Origin: Bacteroidales bacterium
GTDB lineage: Bacteria; Bacteroidota; Bacteroidia; Bacteroidales; UBA932
Length of the DNA stretch: 64,000 nucleotides
Direction of reading: 5' to 3'
Assembly: GCA_017619655.1 (NCBI GenBank)
Contig: JAFZRV010000001.1
Span: forward strand, 124,001-188,000
Below, in pieces: positions 7,224 to 15,742 of the stretch; position 1 is the first letter of the stretch; each line of letters opens with the position of its first letter. Under the pieces are notes generated by a model, which worked only from the letters and a program-made list of their open reading frames with translations, made no database searches and had not been told where the DNA came from. The position numbers and the translations under genes are program-made.

Positions 7224-8344
7224 GACTTTTTCAACGTTTTCTCAATCTTCTCCCGGTGAAACGGCGCAAGGTCGTTTTCGCCAATTTCTTCGGCCGGGGC
7301 TGGGGCGACAATCCGAAGTATATTGCCGCCGAACTGATGCGCCAGCATGCTGGCTATGAATTGGTCTGGCTGGTGTCAGACAGAAAAAAAGTCATCCTGC
7401 CGAAAGGAATCCGGACCGTCAAGCTCTACTCCCGCTGGGGACGGATTGAATTGGCCACGGCCGGTGTCATCGTGAACAATGTCAAGAATGCCTTCCCGCT
7501 GCAGAAAAAGCCGAACCAGTACTACATTCAGACCTGGCACGGCGATTTTCCGCTCAAGTATATCGAGAAAGAAGCGGAAAGTGAGTTGAGCCAGAAGTAT
7601 CTGGAGGAGACACAGGCCGATTCGAAGCAGACGGACCTGTTGCTTTCGGGCAGTGAATTCTTCTCGGGCATCGTCCGCGAGTCGTTCTGGTATGACGGTG
7701 AAATCATGGAAGTCGGCCTTCCCCGGAACGACCTCTTTTTTGACACGCAGTCCGATATTCCCCGTCAGATCCGCAGCCGGCTCGGGCTTCCGGAAGACAT
7801 GCCCATGGTCCTGTATGCTCCGACTTTCCGGGACCATGGGGAGTTTTTCCCTTTCCCGGATTTCAAGGCGGTCTTAGCCGGACTGAAACAGCAGACGGGA
7901 CGGGAGTGGGCGCTTCTAGTTCGTCTTCACCCGAATGACCAGCAACGCGCTGAAGAGATTCAGTATTCCGAACGGCTTCTGAACGGATCCTTCTTCTCGG
8001 ATACCCAGGAGCTGGAGAAGGCGGCGGACTTGCTCATCACCGACTATTCTTCCATGATGTACGACTTTGCGCTCCAGCGGAAGCCCGTGGTCCTTTTCAC
8101 GCCGGACATGGAAGAATATCGCGCTCACTGCAGGGGGCTTCGCCCTTTGTTCGACGAATTGCCGTTTGTCCGGACCAACACGAATGAAGAACTTTTGCGG
8201 GCACTTCCGCAACTGTTCGATGCTGCGCATCAGCAGCGCGTCGATGTGTTTTTCCGGGAGCGAATCCGTTACTTCGACGACGGCCATGCTTCCGAGAAGG
8301 TGGTAGCGAGAATCAATGATGTGATTTCCCGTGGCGGAAAATAG
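7220..8344 (+). CDS. CDP-glycerol:polyol-phosphate glycerophosphotransferase-like protein (TagF/TagB family)
   Basis: The 374-residue protein has the signatures of the CDP-glycerol glycerophosphotransferase family (PF04464): QTWHGDFPLKYI, GLPRNDLFF, YAPTFRD, RLHPND with His237, and TDYSSMMYDFAL with Asp275-Ser278. These enzymes transfer glycerol phosphate from CDP-glycerol to a carrier-linked acceptor; the two conserved histidine regions serve catalysis in TagF. The start is the ATG at 7220 inside the previous stop. No SLT-like or TPR extension is present, so it resembles a TagB-like primase or short capsule transferase more than long TagF polymerases. Capsules with glycerol phosphate are known in other bacteria. 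Confidence 0.8.
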   Translation: MRLFQRFLNLLPVKRRKVVFANFFGRGWGDNPKYIAAELMRQHAGYELVWLVSDRKKVILPKGIRTVKLYSRWGRIELATAGVIVNNVKNAFPLQKKPNQYYIQTWHGDFPLKYIEKEAESELSQKYLEETQADSKQTDLLLSGSEFFSGIVRESFWYDGEIMEVGLPRNDLFFDTQSDIPRQIRSRLGLPEDMPMVLYAPTFRDHGEFFPFPDFKAVLAGLKQQTGREWALLVRLHPNDQQRAEEIQYSERLLNGSFFSDTQELEKAADLLITDYSSMMYDFALQRKPVVLFTPDMEEYRAHCRGLRPLFDELPFVRTNTNEELLRALPQLFDAAHQQRVDVFFRERIRYFDDGHASEKVVARINDVISRGGK

Positions 8345-9815
8345 CCATAATCTGAAACACAAGACCATTACGGGGGTCTTCTGGCAATTGCTCCAGAAGG
8401 GCTCCGTCCAGGTCGTCTCCTTTGTCGTTTCCGTCATCCTGGCGCGACTGATCGATCCGGACGAGTTCGGCGTCGTGGCCATGGCCGCCATCTTCATGGC
8501 CGTGGCGAATGTATTGGCCGACAGCGGATTGGGGACCTCCCTCGTTCAGAAAAAAGAAGTGGACGAACTGGATAAGGATACGGTCTTCCATTTCGGCTTC
8601 CTGCTGTCCGCCGTCCTGTATCTGATCCTGTTCCTGTGCGCGCCCTTGATCGCCAGGATGTATAAGGCGGAAGCGCTGACAGACATTGTCCGCGTGTCAT
8701 CTGTCGCCTTGTTCTTCACCAGTTTCAACAGTGTCCAGGGCGCTATCGTGATGCGCGCGATGGATTTCAGGAAGTATTTCTATGCGAACCTGTCCGCCAC
8801 CCTCGTTTCGGCGGTTGTCGGTATTGGAATGGCCTATGGCGGCTATGGCGTCTGGGCGCTGGTGTTTCAAACGCTGGTACGCTCCGTCACGGTCGTGCTG
8901 GTCCTGTTTTTACTGGTCCGCTGGATTCCCCGCTTCCGTTTTTCCTGGGAACGCTTGAAGACATTGTTTTCCTTCGGGTTCAACCTGACTGCCGCGAACC
9001 TGGTGGGCACCTTGTTCAACGAATTGCGCGGCTTCCTCATCGGCTTGCGTTTCATGCCGGCCGACCTGGCTTTCTACAATCGGGGAAACAGCATTCCCGG
9101 CCTGGTGAACGACAATGTCAACGGAACCATCTCGACCGTCCTCTTTCCGGCCATGACCAAACTGCAGGATGACAAGCCGGCGGTCAAACAGTCGATGCGC
9201 CGGGCCATGATGACTAGTGCTTTTTTTCTGGCTCCATTGATGGTGATGCTGGCTGCCACCGCCAAGCAGCTGGTCTTGATCCTCTTTACCGAAAAGTGGC
9301 TGGGTGCTGTCCCGTTCATGCAGGTCATCAGCCTGGGGTATATCTTCGCGGTTATGGGCTCCGCCAACTTGCAGGCCATCAACGCCATTGGCCGCAGCGA
9401 CATTACGTTTAAGCTGGAATTCATCAAAAAGCCTTTCTATCTGGCCATCATCCTGGGCACGATGTTGATCAGTCCGCTGGCCATCGCTGCCGGCAATGCC
9501 GTGTATTCCGTCATCAGTTCCGCGGTCAACGCGATTCCCAACAAGCGGCTGATCGACTATCGGTATGGAGAGCAGTTGCTGGATATCCTGCCGCAGTTGC
9601 TGCTGGCCTTGCTTGCCGGCGGCGCTGCGTTTGCCATCGGGCAGTTGCCGTGGAATATCTATCTGGTGCTGCTGCTCCAATTGGCCGTCGGTGCCGCGCT
9701 CTATCTGGGCCTGGCCAGGCTGTTCCGGATGGAAAGTTTACGTTATGTAATCGAAACGATCCGTGATTACCGACATTCTAAAAGAAACCTACCGGACGCT
9801 GTTCAGGAAGGTTGA
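8331..9815 (+). CDS. Wzx-type polysaccharide repeat-unit flippase
   Basis: The 494-residue protein is almost wholly hydrophobic with about 12-14 membrane helices. It opens with the typical KTITGVFWQLLQKGSVQVVSF and ARLIDPDEFGVVAMA of the polysaccharide transporter (PST/MOP) superfamily. It would flip undecaprenyl-linked repeat units across the inner membrane. The likely start is GTG at 8331, overlapping the previous gene by 14 bases; no ATG fits. Its 3' end overlaps the next gene by 53 bases. Together with the Wzy, Wza and Wzc genes further on, it defines a Wzx/Wzy-dependent pathway. Confidence 0.88.
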   Translation: MAENSHNLKHKTITGVFWQLLQKGSVQVVSFVVSVILARLIDPDEFGVVAMAAIFMAVANVLADSGLGTSLVQKKEVDELDKDTVFHFGFLLSAVLYLILFLCAPLIARMYKAEALTDIVRVSSVALFFTSFNSVQGAIVMRAMDFRKYFYANLSATLVSAVVGIGMAYGGYGVWALVFQTLVRSVTVVLVLFLLVRWIPRFRFSWERLKTLFSFGFNLTAANLVGTLFNELRGFLIGLRFMPADLAFYNRGNSIPGLVNDNVNGTISTVLFPAMTKLQDDKPAVKQSMRRAMMTSAFFLAPLMVMLAATAKQLVLILFTEKWLGAVPFMQVISLGYIFAVMGSANLQAINAIGRSDITFKLEFIKKPFYLAIILGTMLISPLAIAAGNAVYSVISSAVNAIPNKRLIDYRYGEQLLDILPQLLLALLAGGAAFAIGQLPWNIYLVLLLQLAVGAALYLGLARLFRMESLRYVIETIRDYRHSKRNLPDAVQEG

Positions 9816-10653
9816 CCGCTCTTTCTTCCTCCACAACGAGAAGAAGAGTTCCACCATTCATGCGGAAACGCAGCAATGGAAGGCCTACTGCTTCCTCAAG
9901 CGAAAGTATGCCCGCTTCCTTCAGGAATTGCCGCAACCGGTTTTGTCCGGGGAGCACCCCAGGGTCATCTGGTGGTGCTGGCTGCAGGGAGAGGACCAGG
10001 CGCCCGCCCTGTGCAAGGCCTGCCTGGCTTCGTTGAGACGCGAACTGCCGGACTATGAGATTCGGATCGTCGATTACAATAACCTGAAGGATTATATCGA
10101 CATACCCGAGTTTATCCTGGAGAAGCACCGCAAGGGAGTCATCGGGGGCGCGCACTTTGCAGATATCGTGCGTACGATGCTCCTGGTGAAGCATGGGGGA
10201 GCCTGGATCGATTCTTCTGTCTATTGCACGGGATATCGGATGCCGCTGCTCGACGAACCCCTGTTCGTGTTCCAGAACTGGAAATTCAACCAGGCTTATG
10301 CCAGCGTCCTGTCCAATTGGCTGATCGTGGCCGACAAGGAGCACCCGATCCTGTGCGCGATGCAGGCGCTGCTGCTGGATTACTGGCGACACACGGACGA
10401 AGTGATCGATTATTACATCTACCATCTCTTTTTCCATCTGGCCACGGAAAAATATCCCGAACTGTGGAAAGCCGTGCCGAGGTATTCCAACATTCCGCCG
10501 CATGTATTGCAGTTCGAATTGTTCGAACCGTACGCGGAGGAGCGTTTCCGCCAGCTGACCCAAATGTCGGATTTCCATAAGCTGAACTGGAAAGCGGCCG
10601 GTATTCAGGGCGATACGAAAAACACTTTCTACGAACACCTGATCCATGCGTAA
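9763..10653 (+). CDS. Capsular polysaccharide synthesis glycosyltransferase (Caps_synth / GT32-like)
   Basis: The 296-residue protein resembles PF05704 and DXD-type sugar transferases: PRVIWWCWLQG near residue 65, AHFADIVRTMLLVKHGG with Asp134, and AWIDSSV with Asp150, the likely metal and nucleotide-sugar site. The start is GTG 9763, well inside the flippase gene; the next in-frame Met is far downstream, so this start is needed to keep the N-terminal region. It ends with LIHA, overlapping the next ATG by eight bases. Donor and acceptor sugars are unknown. Confidence 0.75.
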   Translation: MITDILKETYRTLFRKVDRSFFLHNEKKSSTIHAETQQWKAYCFLKRKYARFLQELPQPVLSGEHPRVIWWCWLQGEDQAPALCKACLASLRRELPDYEIRIVDYNNLKDYIDIPEFILEKHRKGVIGGAHFADIVRTMLLVKHGGAWIDSSVYCTGYRMPLLDEPLFVFQNWKFNQAYASVLSNWLIVADKEHPILCAMQALLLDYWRHTDEVIDYYIYHLFFHLATEKYPELWKAVPRYSNIPPHVLQFELFEPYAEERFRQLTQMSDFHKLNWKAAGIQGDTKNTFYEHLIHA

Positions 10654-11464
10654 CGCCTGGCTCATCATGGCACACAACGAATTCGATGTCCTGCGGCTGC
10701 TGCTCGGCAAGCTGGACAGCCCGGACAACGATTTCTACCTTCATTTCGACCGGAAAGTCAAGACGCTGCCCGCCCTCGAGCCGCTTCAGCACGGGCGTTT
10801 GTTCGTCCTGGAAGATAGGATAGACGGCAGATGGGGTGATATCTCTTTGGTCAAGATCGAGTTGCTGCTCATGGAAACCGCTTTGAAAAACGGTCCGTAC
10901 ACGCACTACCACGTTCTGTCCGGCGTCCATCTGCCCTTGCGGCCGGTGGAAGAACTGATCCGCTTTTATGACAGCCATCCCGACGAGACAGTTCTCCGGT
11001 TTTGGGAGCGCAATGACGGAGAAGCGGATTTCAAGATGCGGCGTTTCCACTTTCCCATCCGGGATTTCAAGAGTTCGAATCGTGTCAGGCGTACGGCTTG
11101 CCAACTCGCTTGGAGGGCTTCGCTGCGCGTGCAAAAAACACTGGGAATCAGACATCTGCGGCATGGTGTTTTTTATAAGGCCGATCAGTGGCTTAGCCTG
11201 ACAGAGCAGGCTTGCCGCTATCTGGTGGACAACAAGAAGCGGATTCTCAAGAAATACAAGTGGTCCTTTTGCCCCGATGAGTTCTTCGCTCCCTCGGAGC
11301 TGATGACACATGCAGAAGCAGGAGCCTGCTTTCATTACCCCCAGCTCCTGTATGCCGAATTCGGCGTTGACAGCCCGCGGACTTTCCCCTTGGAAGCCTA
11401 TGAAGGACTGAAGGAGACCGGCTGCCTCTGGGCCCGGAAGTTTACGGGAAGAAAGATTCAGTAA
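10646..11464 (+). CDS. GT14 family glycosyltransferase (core-2/I-branching-like)
   Basis: The 272-residue protein begins MRNAWLIMAHNEFDVLRLL and has the PF02485 signatures DRIDGRWGDISLVKIE, HYHVLSGVHLPL and FCPDEFF. Bacterial members of this family transfer sugars, often N-acetylhexosamine or xylose, to polysaccharide repeat units. It is a diverged paralogue of the next gene. There is no membrane segment, so it acts at the cytoplasmic face. A 23-base gap separates it from the next gene, the longest spacing in this part of the operon. Confidence 0.8.
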   Translation: MRNAWLIMAHNEFDVLRLLLGKLDSPDNDFYLHFDRKVKTLPALEPLQHGRLFVLEDRIDGRWGDISLVKIELLLMETALKNGPYTHYHVLSGVHLPLRPVEELIRFYDSHPDETVLRFWERNDGEADFKMRRFHFPIRDFKSSNRVRRTACQLAWRASLRVQKTLGIRHLRHGVFYKADQWLSLTEQACRYLVDNKKRILKKYKWSFCPDEFFAPSELMTHAEAGACFHYPQLLYAEFGVDSPRTFPLEAYEGLKETGCLWARKFTGRKIQ

Positions 11465-11487
11465 TCTTTTTAAATCGAGATTCCTAC

Positions 11488-12351
11488 ATGAAACATGCAT
11501 ATCTTATCCTGGCGCACAATGCCTTCGATATGCTGCAACTGCTCATTGACTGTCTGGATGACAGCCGCAATGATATTTTCCTGCATATTGACAAGAAGGT
11601 AGCGACGCTGCCCCAGGTTCATGCCAGCAAGAGCGAACTGTTTTTCATCGATGAGCGTATGGATGTCAGATGGGGCGACCTGTCGATGGTGGAAGCGGAG
11701 GTTGCGCTGCTGAAAGCAGCCGTCGAACATGGCACCTATCAGTACTATCATTTCTTGTCTGGCGTGGATCTGCCGTTGAAGAGCCAGGACTATATTCATG
11801 ATTTCTGTGACCGGAACGACGGGAAACTGTTCATCGGCTATGCCTTGACCGAAATGACACCCATGTTGTCCCGGCGGATGCAGTATTGGCATTTGTTCCC
11901 CCGCCATTTCAGTAAAAAGCGTACGGTTTACAGTATGGTCAGGGCGTTGTTCCTTCGCTTCCAAATGGCATTGGGCCTGCGTCGCAACCGGAAGGTGGAT
12001 TTCAAGAAAGGGACACAGTTCGTGAGCATCCCCGATGATTTCGCCCGCTATGTCGTAAGCCGGCGGGCATGGATCAAGGCCACCTTTACGCATACGTTTA
12101 TCCCAGACGAGAGCGCGTTCCATACGCTTGCCTGGACGCCAGATTTCAAGGATAGGCTTTTTAGTACGACCTCCGAACAACTGGGCAGCATGCGTGTGCT
12201 TTGTTGGCGTGAGGGTGCCAGGGATATCGACTGGGATGCGAATGATTATGATTTCCTCGCTGCCAGCCCGGTCTTCTTCGCTCGTCGTTTCAATAGTTCG
12301 GATCCTGCCTTTATCCAGCGGATCGTCGCCTTGTCGCAGAACAAGCAGTGA
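11488..12351 (+). CDS. GT14 family glycosyltransferase, second copy
   Basis: The 287-residue protein begins MKHAYLILAHNAFDMLQLL and shares MDVRWGDLSMVEAEV, YHFLSGVDLPLK and FIPDESAFHTL with the preceding gene. The pair therefore arose by an old tandem duplication. It also has VSIPDDFARYVV in the acceptor half. Different middle regions suggest different acceptors. The stop overlaps the GTG of the next gene (GTGA at 12348). Confidence 0.8.
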   Translation: MKHAYLILAHNAFDMLQLLIDCLDDSRNDIFLHIDKKVATLPQVHASKSELFFIDERMDVRWGDLSMVEAEVALLKAAVEHGTYQYYHFLSGVDLPLKSQDYIHDFCDRNDGKLFIGYALTEMTPMLSRRMQYWHLFPRHFSKKRTVYSMVRALFLRFQMALGLRRNRKVDFKKGTQFVSIPDDFARYVVSRRAWIKATFTHTFIPDESAFHTLAWTPDFKDRLFSTTSEQLGSMRVLCWREGARDIDWDANDYDFLAASPVFFARRFNSSDPAFIQRIVALSQNKQ

Positions 12352-13328
12352 AAGTCAGCTTGATCATACCTGTATACAACGCCGAGCGGACGCTTTCCGC
12401 CACCTTGGAAAGCATCCAGGCGCAGCGTTTCCGCGATTTCGAAGTGCTCTTTGCCGAAGACGCGTGCACGGATGGATCGGTGGCCCTGCTGCAGGATTTC
12501 TGCCGGAAGAGCGATCTCTCCTGCAAGTTGCTGCTGGCCGAGCGCAACGGAGGTGCCGCCGCCGCGCGCAACCGCGCGTTGGACGTTGCGCAGGGCGAGT
12601 ACCTGGCCTTTGCGGATGCCGATGACCTGCTGGAGCCGGATATGCTGGCCCATGCCGCAGCTGCGGCAGAAACCGCCGACGGCCCAGCCGACGTGGTGGG
12701 ATGGGACTGGACACGGGGTCTTTCCCAAGGGGCCCGTTATATGAGGCAGGCCGATTATTCGACGCCGCTCCAGGCCTTCCGCGGTCTTACGGGCGGGGCC
12801 TCCCGCTGGAATCTGTGGCTCTTCCTGATCCGTCGGGAGCTGGTGGAGCGGCATCACATCCGTTTTGTGCCGGGTGCCGACCTGGGGGAGGATATGCAGT
12901 TCATGTTGCGCGCCTATATGAACGCCGGAAAAGTGGTGCAGCTGCACGAAGCTCTCTATCGCTGGAATGCGCAGAATACGTCCTCCATCAGCCGTAGCTT
13001 TGCACCGGCGAAGCGGGCGCAGATCGAAACCAACCTGGCGGAAGCGGAGCGTGCTTTCAGGGATTCGACTTTCAGCCAAGAAGTCCCGCAGGCCATGACG
13101 GAACTCAAGCTCTACCTGAAGCGTCCGTTGTTGATCTCTCCCGCCAAGAGCGATTATGAAACCTGGTACAACTGGTTTCCCGAGACCAACGCCCATGCTA
13201 CGGAAGGGGATGACCTGCCGCGTCACACCCGCATCCTACAGGGAATGGCGGCCCGTCGCTGCTGGTTGGGCGTCAGGCTCTACTATGTTTTGATCCACAA
13301 GATGGTTTACGGGTTCATTTACCGATAG
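12348..13328 (+). CDS. GT2 family glycosyltransferase
   Basis: The 326-residue protein starts VSLIIPVYNAERTLSATLES and has the GT-A features NGGAAAARNRAL and YLAFADADDLLEPD, the latter with the D-x-D metal site, plus GEDMQFMLRAY, which holds the likely catalytic acid. The start is GTG overlapping the previous TGA. The protein is soluble apart from a hydrophobic C-terminal stretch. It probably adds one sugar of the repeat unit from an inverting nucleotide-sugar reaction. Confidence 0.85.
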   Translation: MKVSLIIPVYNAERTLSATLESIQAQRFRDFEVLFAEDACTDGSVALLQDFCRKSDLSCKLLLAERNGGAAAARNRALDVAQGEYLAFADADDLLEPDMLAHAAAAAETADGPADVVGWDWTRGLSQGARYMRQADYSTPLQAFRGLTGGASRWNLWLFLIRRELVERHHIRFVPGADLGEDMQFMLRAYMNAGKVVQLHEALYRWNAQNTSSISRSFAPAKRAQIETNLAEAERAFRDSTFSQEVPQAMTELKLYLKRPLLISPAKSDYETWYNWFPETNAHATEGDDLPRHTRILQGMAARRCWLGVRLYYVLIHKMVYGFIYR

Positions 13329-13331
13329 GCT

Positions 13332-14612
13332 ATGTTCAAGTTGCTGAAAGGTATTTTGTTGACGGTAGTGGTAAGTTTCTATCTCTTCCCTATCTCCTTT
13401 ACCTTTATCCCCACCTCCATCAATTCCAAGATGCTGGTGGCGGTCTTTGGCATAGCAGCCTTTGTGTTTAACGGTATCCGGAATCGCGGATTGATGGTTT
13501 CGGAGCAGACCCTCATCTCCGGAATCATAGCGACGGTTTTTTCGGTCTGGTGCCTGATCTGCGTCTATGCGGCGGACTCCCATGATATGACCTACGCCTC
13601 TTATGTGGTTTCCTATCTGACTTGGATGACAGGCGCCTATGGTGTGTATTCGGCGTTGCGGCTGGGCTATGACGAGGTGGATTTGCCGTTGCTGACCCGC
13701 TATCTGGCGTATGTCTGTGTGGCGCAGTGCATCTCGGCGGTGCTCATCGACAATTTTACTTCCATCGAGGAACTGGTAGACAAATTCATGAATGTGGGTC
13801 AGGGTTTCTATAAGCATGGACACCGTCTGTATGGTGTCGGAGCCGCACTCGATCCCGCCGGTATCCGTTTTTCCACCGTCTTGGTGTTAATCGCCCATCA
13901 GATCGCAACCAACAGAATCCTGCAGGCCCATCGCTGGTATCTGGTATCCGCCATGATCGATTACAGTATCATCATGATTCTCGGAGCGGTCATCTCCCGA
14001 ACCACGCTGGTGGGCGCCGCAATGGGGTTGGCGTATATCCTCTTTTCACTGATCAAATTCCGCCGTGGAGGATTCATGACCCTCAGGACGATCCAAATGA
14101 TCTACCGTTTCATTTTGGCCCTGACCGGTATTGTGATTGTGACGGTTATCATCTATCACCATAGCGCTCCTTTTCAGGCCTATTTCCGTTTCGGCTTCGA
14201 GGCCTTCTTCAACTGGGTGGAAACAGGAGAGTTCCATACGACTTCTTCCGATCACCTGATGCAGACGATGTGGATATGGCCCGATGATTTCCGGACCTGG
14301 ATGATCGGGCGGGGAACCTTTGCCGACTACATCAACGATACGGATATCGGATACTGTAATTTCGTGTTTTATTGCGGTGTGATCGGCTTGCTCATCTTTT
14401 CGGTCTATTTCCTCTACTGCCATTTATCGCTCAATCGGAAGTTCCGGAATTTCCTGATATGTTCCCTGTTGCTGGTGGCGCTGACTTTTATCATCTGGGC
14501 CAAGGTGGCGACAGATATTTTCTTTATCGATGCCCTGCTGTTCTGCGTCGCCGCTGACGAGATGGAGGAAGGGGATGTGTTGATCGGTGATTCAGAAATC
14601 ATGATACCATGA
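13332..14612 (+). CDS. Wzy-type polysaccharide polymerase (candidate)
   Basis: The 426-residue protein is strongly hydrophobic with about ten membrane segments and a large soluble loop near residues 275-335 (YFRFGFEAFFNWVETGEF, SSDHLMQTMW), as in O-antigen polymerases. Sequence motifs are weak in this family, so the call rests on topology and on position beside glycosyltransferases and a Wzx flippase, with no other polymerase candidate in view. Wzy joins flipped repeat units in the periplasm. Base composition is visibly lower in GC than in flanking housekeeping genes (28 of 60 in the row at 14041), common for polymerase genes. Its stop overlaps the next ATG. Confidence 0.75.
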   Translation: MFKLLKGILLTVVVSFYLFPISFTFIPTSINSKMLVAVFGIAAFVFNGIRNRGLMVSEQTLISGIIATVFSVWCLICVYAADSHDMTYASYVVSYLTWMTGAYGVYSALRLGYDEVDLPLLTRYLAYVCVAQCISAVLIDNFTSIEELVDKFMNVGQGFYKHGHRLYGVGAALDPAGIRFSTVLVLIAHQIATNRILQAHRWYLVSAMIDYSIIMILGAVISRTTLVGAAMGLAYILFSLIKFRRGGFMTLRTIQMIYRFILALTGIVIVTVIIYHHSAPFQAYFRFGFEAFFNWVETGEFHTTSSDHLMQTMWIWPDDFRTWMIGRGTFADYINDTDIGYCNFVFYCGVIGLLIFSVYFLYCHLSLNRKFRNFLICSLLLVALTFIIWAKVATDIFFIDALLFCVAADEMEEGDVLIGDSEIMIP

Positions 14613-15742
14613 AGCTGATCTACTGCATGGCGGATGTCTATAACCCCGGCGGAATGGAACGGGTGCTGCTCAACAAGCTTCGCTGGTGGGCCCGGCGCGG
14701 GGATTGCGCGTTGATGCTGGTGACGACAGACCAGAACGGCCGCCCGCCTTTCTACGACTTCCCGCCTGAGGTGCGGATGGTGGACCTGGCGATCAACTAT
14801 AAGGCAGACAAGGGACGGAACCCCATTGCCAAGACCTTGTCCTATCTCAAGAAACGGAAGCTCCATCGCCGGAAGCTGACGGAACTGCTGATGCGGGAGA
14901 AGGCCGATATTGTGGTGTCGTTGTATCCTTCCGAATCTTCCTTTATTCCGTCTATTCAAGACGGAAGCAAAAAGGTGCTGGAACTGCATTTCAACAAATA
15001 TTTCCGGCTGCAGTACAACCGCTCGGGACTGCTGGGGCTGGCAGACCGGCTGCGGACGCGGCAGGACGAGAAGATTGTCCGGCGTTTCGACCGCTTCGTG
15101 GTCCTGACTCATGAGGATGCGGAGAACTGGGGCGCGCTGCCCAACCTGCAGGTGATTCCCAATGCCGCGCTCGAGATTCCAGCGGTGACCCACACGACGG
15201 ACAACCGCCGCGTCATCGCCGTCGGGCGGCTCGACTACCAGAAAGGCTTCGACCGGCTGCTGGAGGCCTGGGCGTTGCTGCCGGCTTCGCTGCGTGCCGA
15301 CTGGCGGCTCGACATTTTCGGGCAAGGGGAGTGGGAGGACATGCTGAAAGAGAAAGCCAGGACCCTGGGCATTGCCGGGTCGGCCCGGGTGAACAAGCCG
15401 ACCAGCCATATTTTTGAAGAATACGCGGCCAGCGATTTCCTCGTGATGAGTTCGCACTACGAGGGTTTCCCGATGGTGATGATCGAGGCGATGGCCTGCG
15501 GCGTGCCGGCGGTCTGCTTTGATTTCCTCTGCGGCCCTCGCGACATCATCCGTCCGGAGGAGAATGGCTTGATGGTCAAGGAAGGGGATATCCCTGCGCT
15601 GGCGGCCGCCATGCAACGGGTCATGGAAGACCCGGCCTTGCTCGAACGGATGTCCGAAGGGGCGAAAAAGATATCACAGACCTACGCGGAGGGGGCCGTC
15701 ATGGCCCAGTGGGAGGCCTGTTTCCAATCCTTGCTGTCATGA
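14609..15742 (+). CDS. GT4 family glycosyltransferase
   Basis: The 377-residue protein has the two-domain GT-B pattern: an N-terminal DVYNPGGMERVLLNKL acceptor loop, then VIAVGRLDYQKGFDRLLEAW, and SHYEGFPMVMIEAMACG containing the E-x7-E donor-binding motif. It retains the configuration of a hexose from a nucleotide sugar. The ATG at 14609 overlaps the Wzy stop, and the stop overlaps the next ATG, so three genes are translationally coupled here. Confidence 0.88.
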   Translation: MKLIYCMADVYNPGGMERVLLNKLRWWARRGDCALMLVTTDQNGRPPFYDFPPEVRMVDLAINYKADKGRNPIAKTLSYLKKRKLHRRKLTELLMREKADIVVSLYPSESSFIPSIQDGSKKVLELHFNKYFRLQYNRSGLLGLADRLRTRQDEKIVRRFDRFVVLTHEDAENWGALPNLQVIPNAALEIPAVTHTTDNRRVIAVGRLDYQKGFDRLLEAWALLPASLRADWRLDIFGQGEWEDMLKEKARTLGIAGSARVNKPTSHIFEEYAASDFLVMSSHYEGFPMVMIEAMACGVPAVCFDFLCGPRDIIRPEENGLMVKEGDIPALAAAMQRVMEDPALLERMSEGAKKISQTYAEGAVMAQWEACFQSLLS

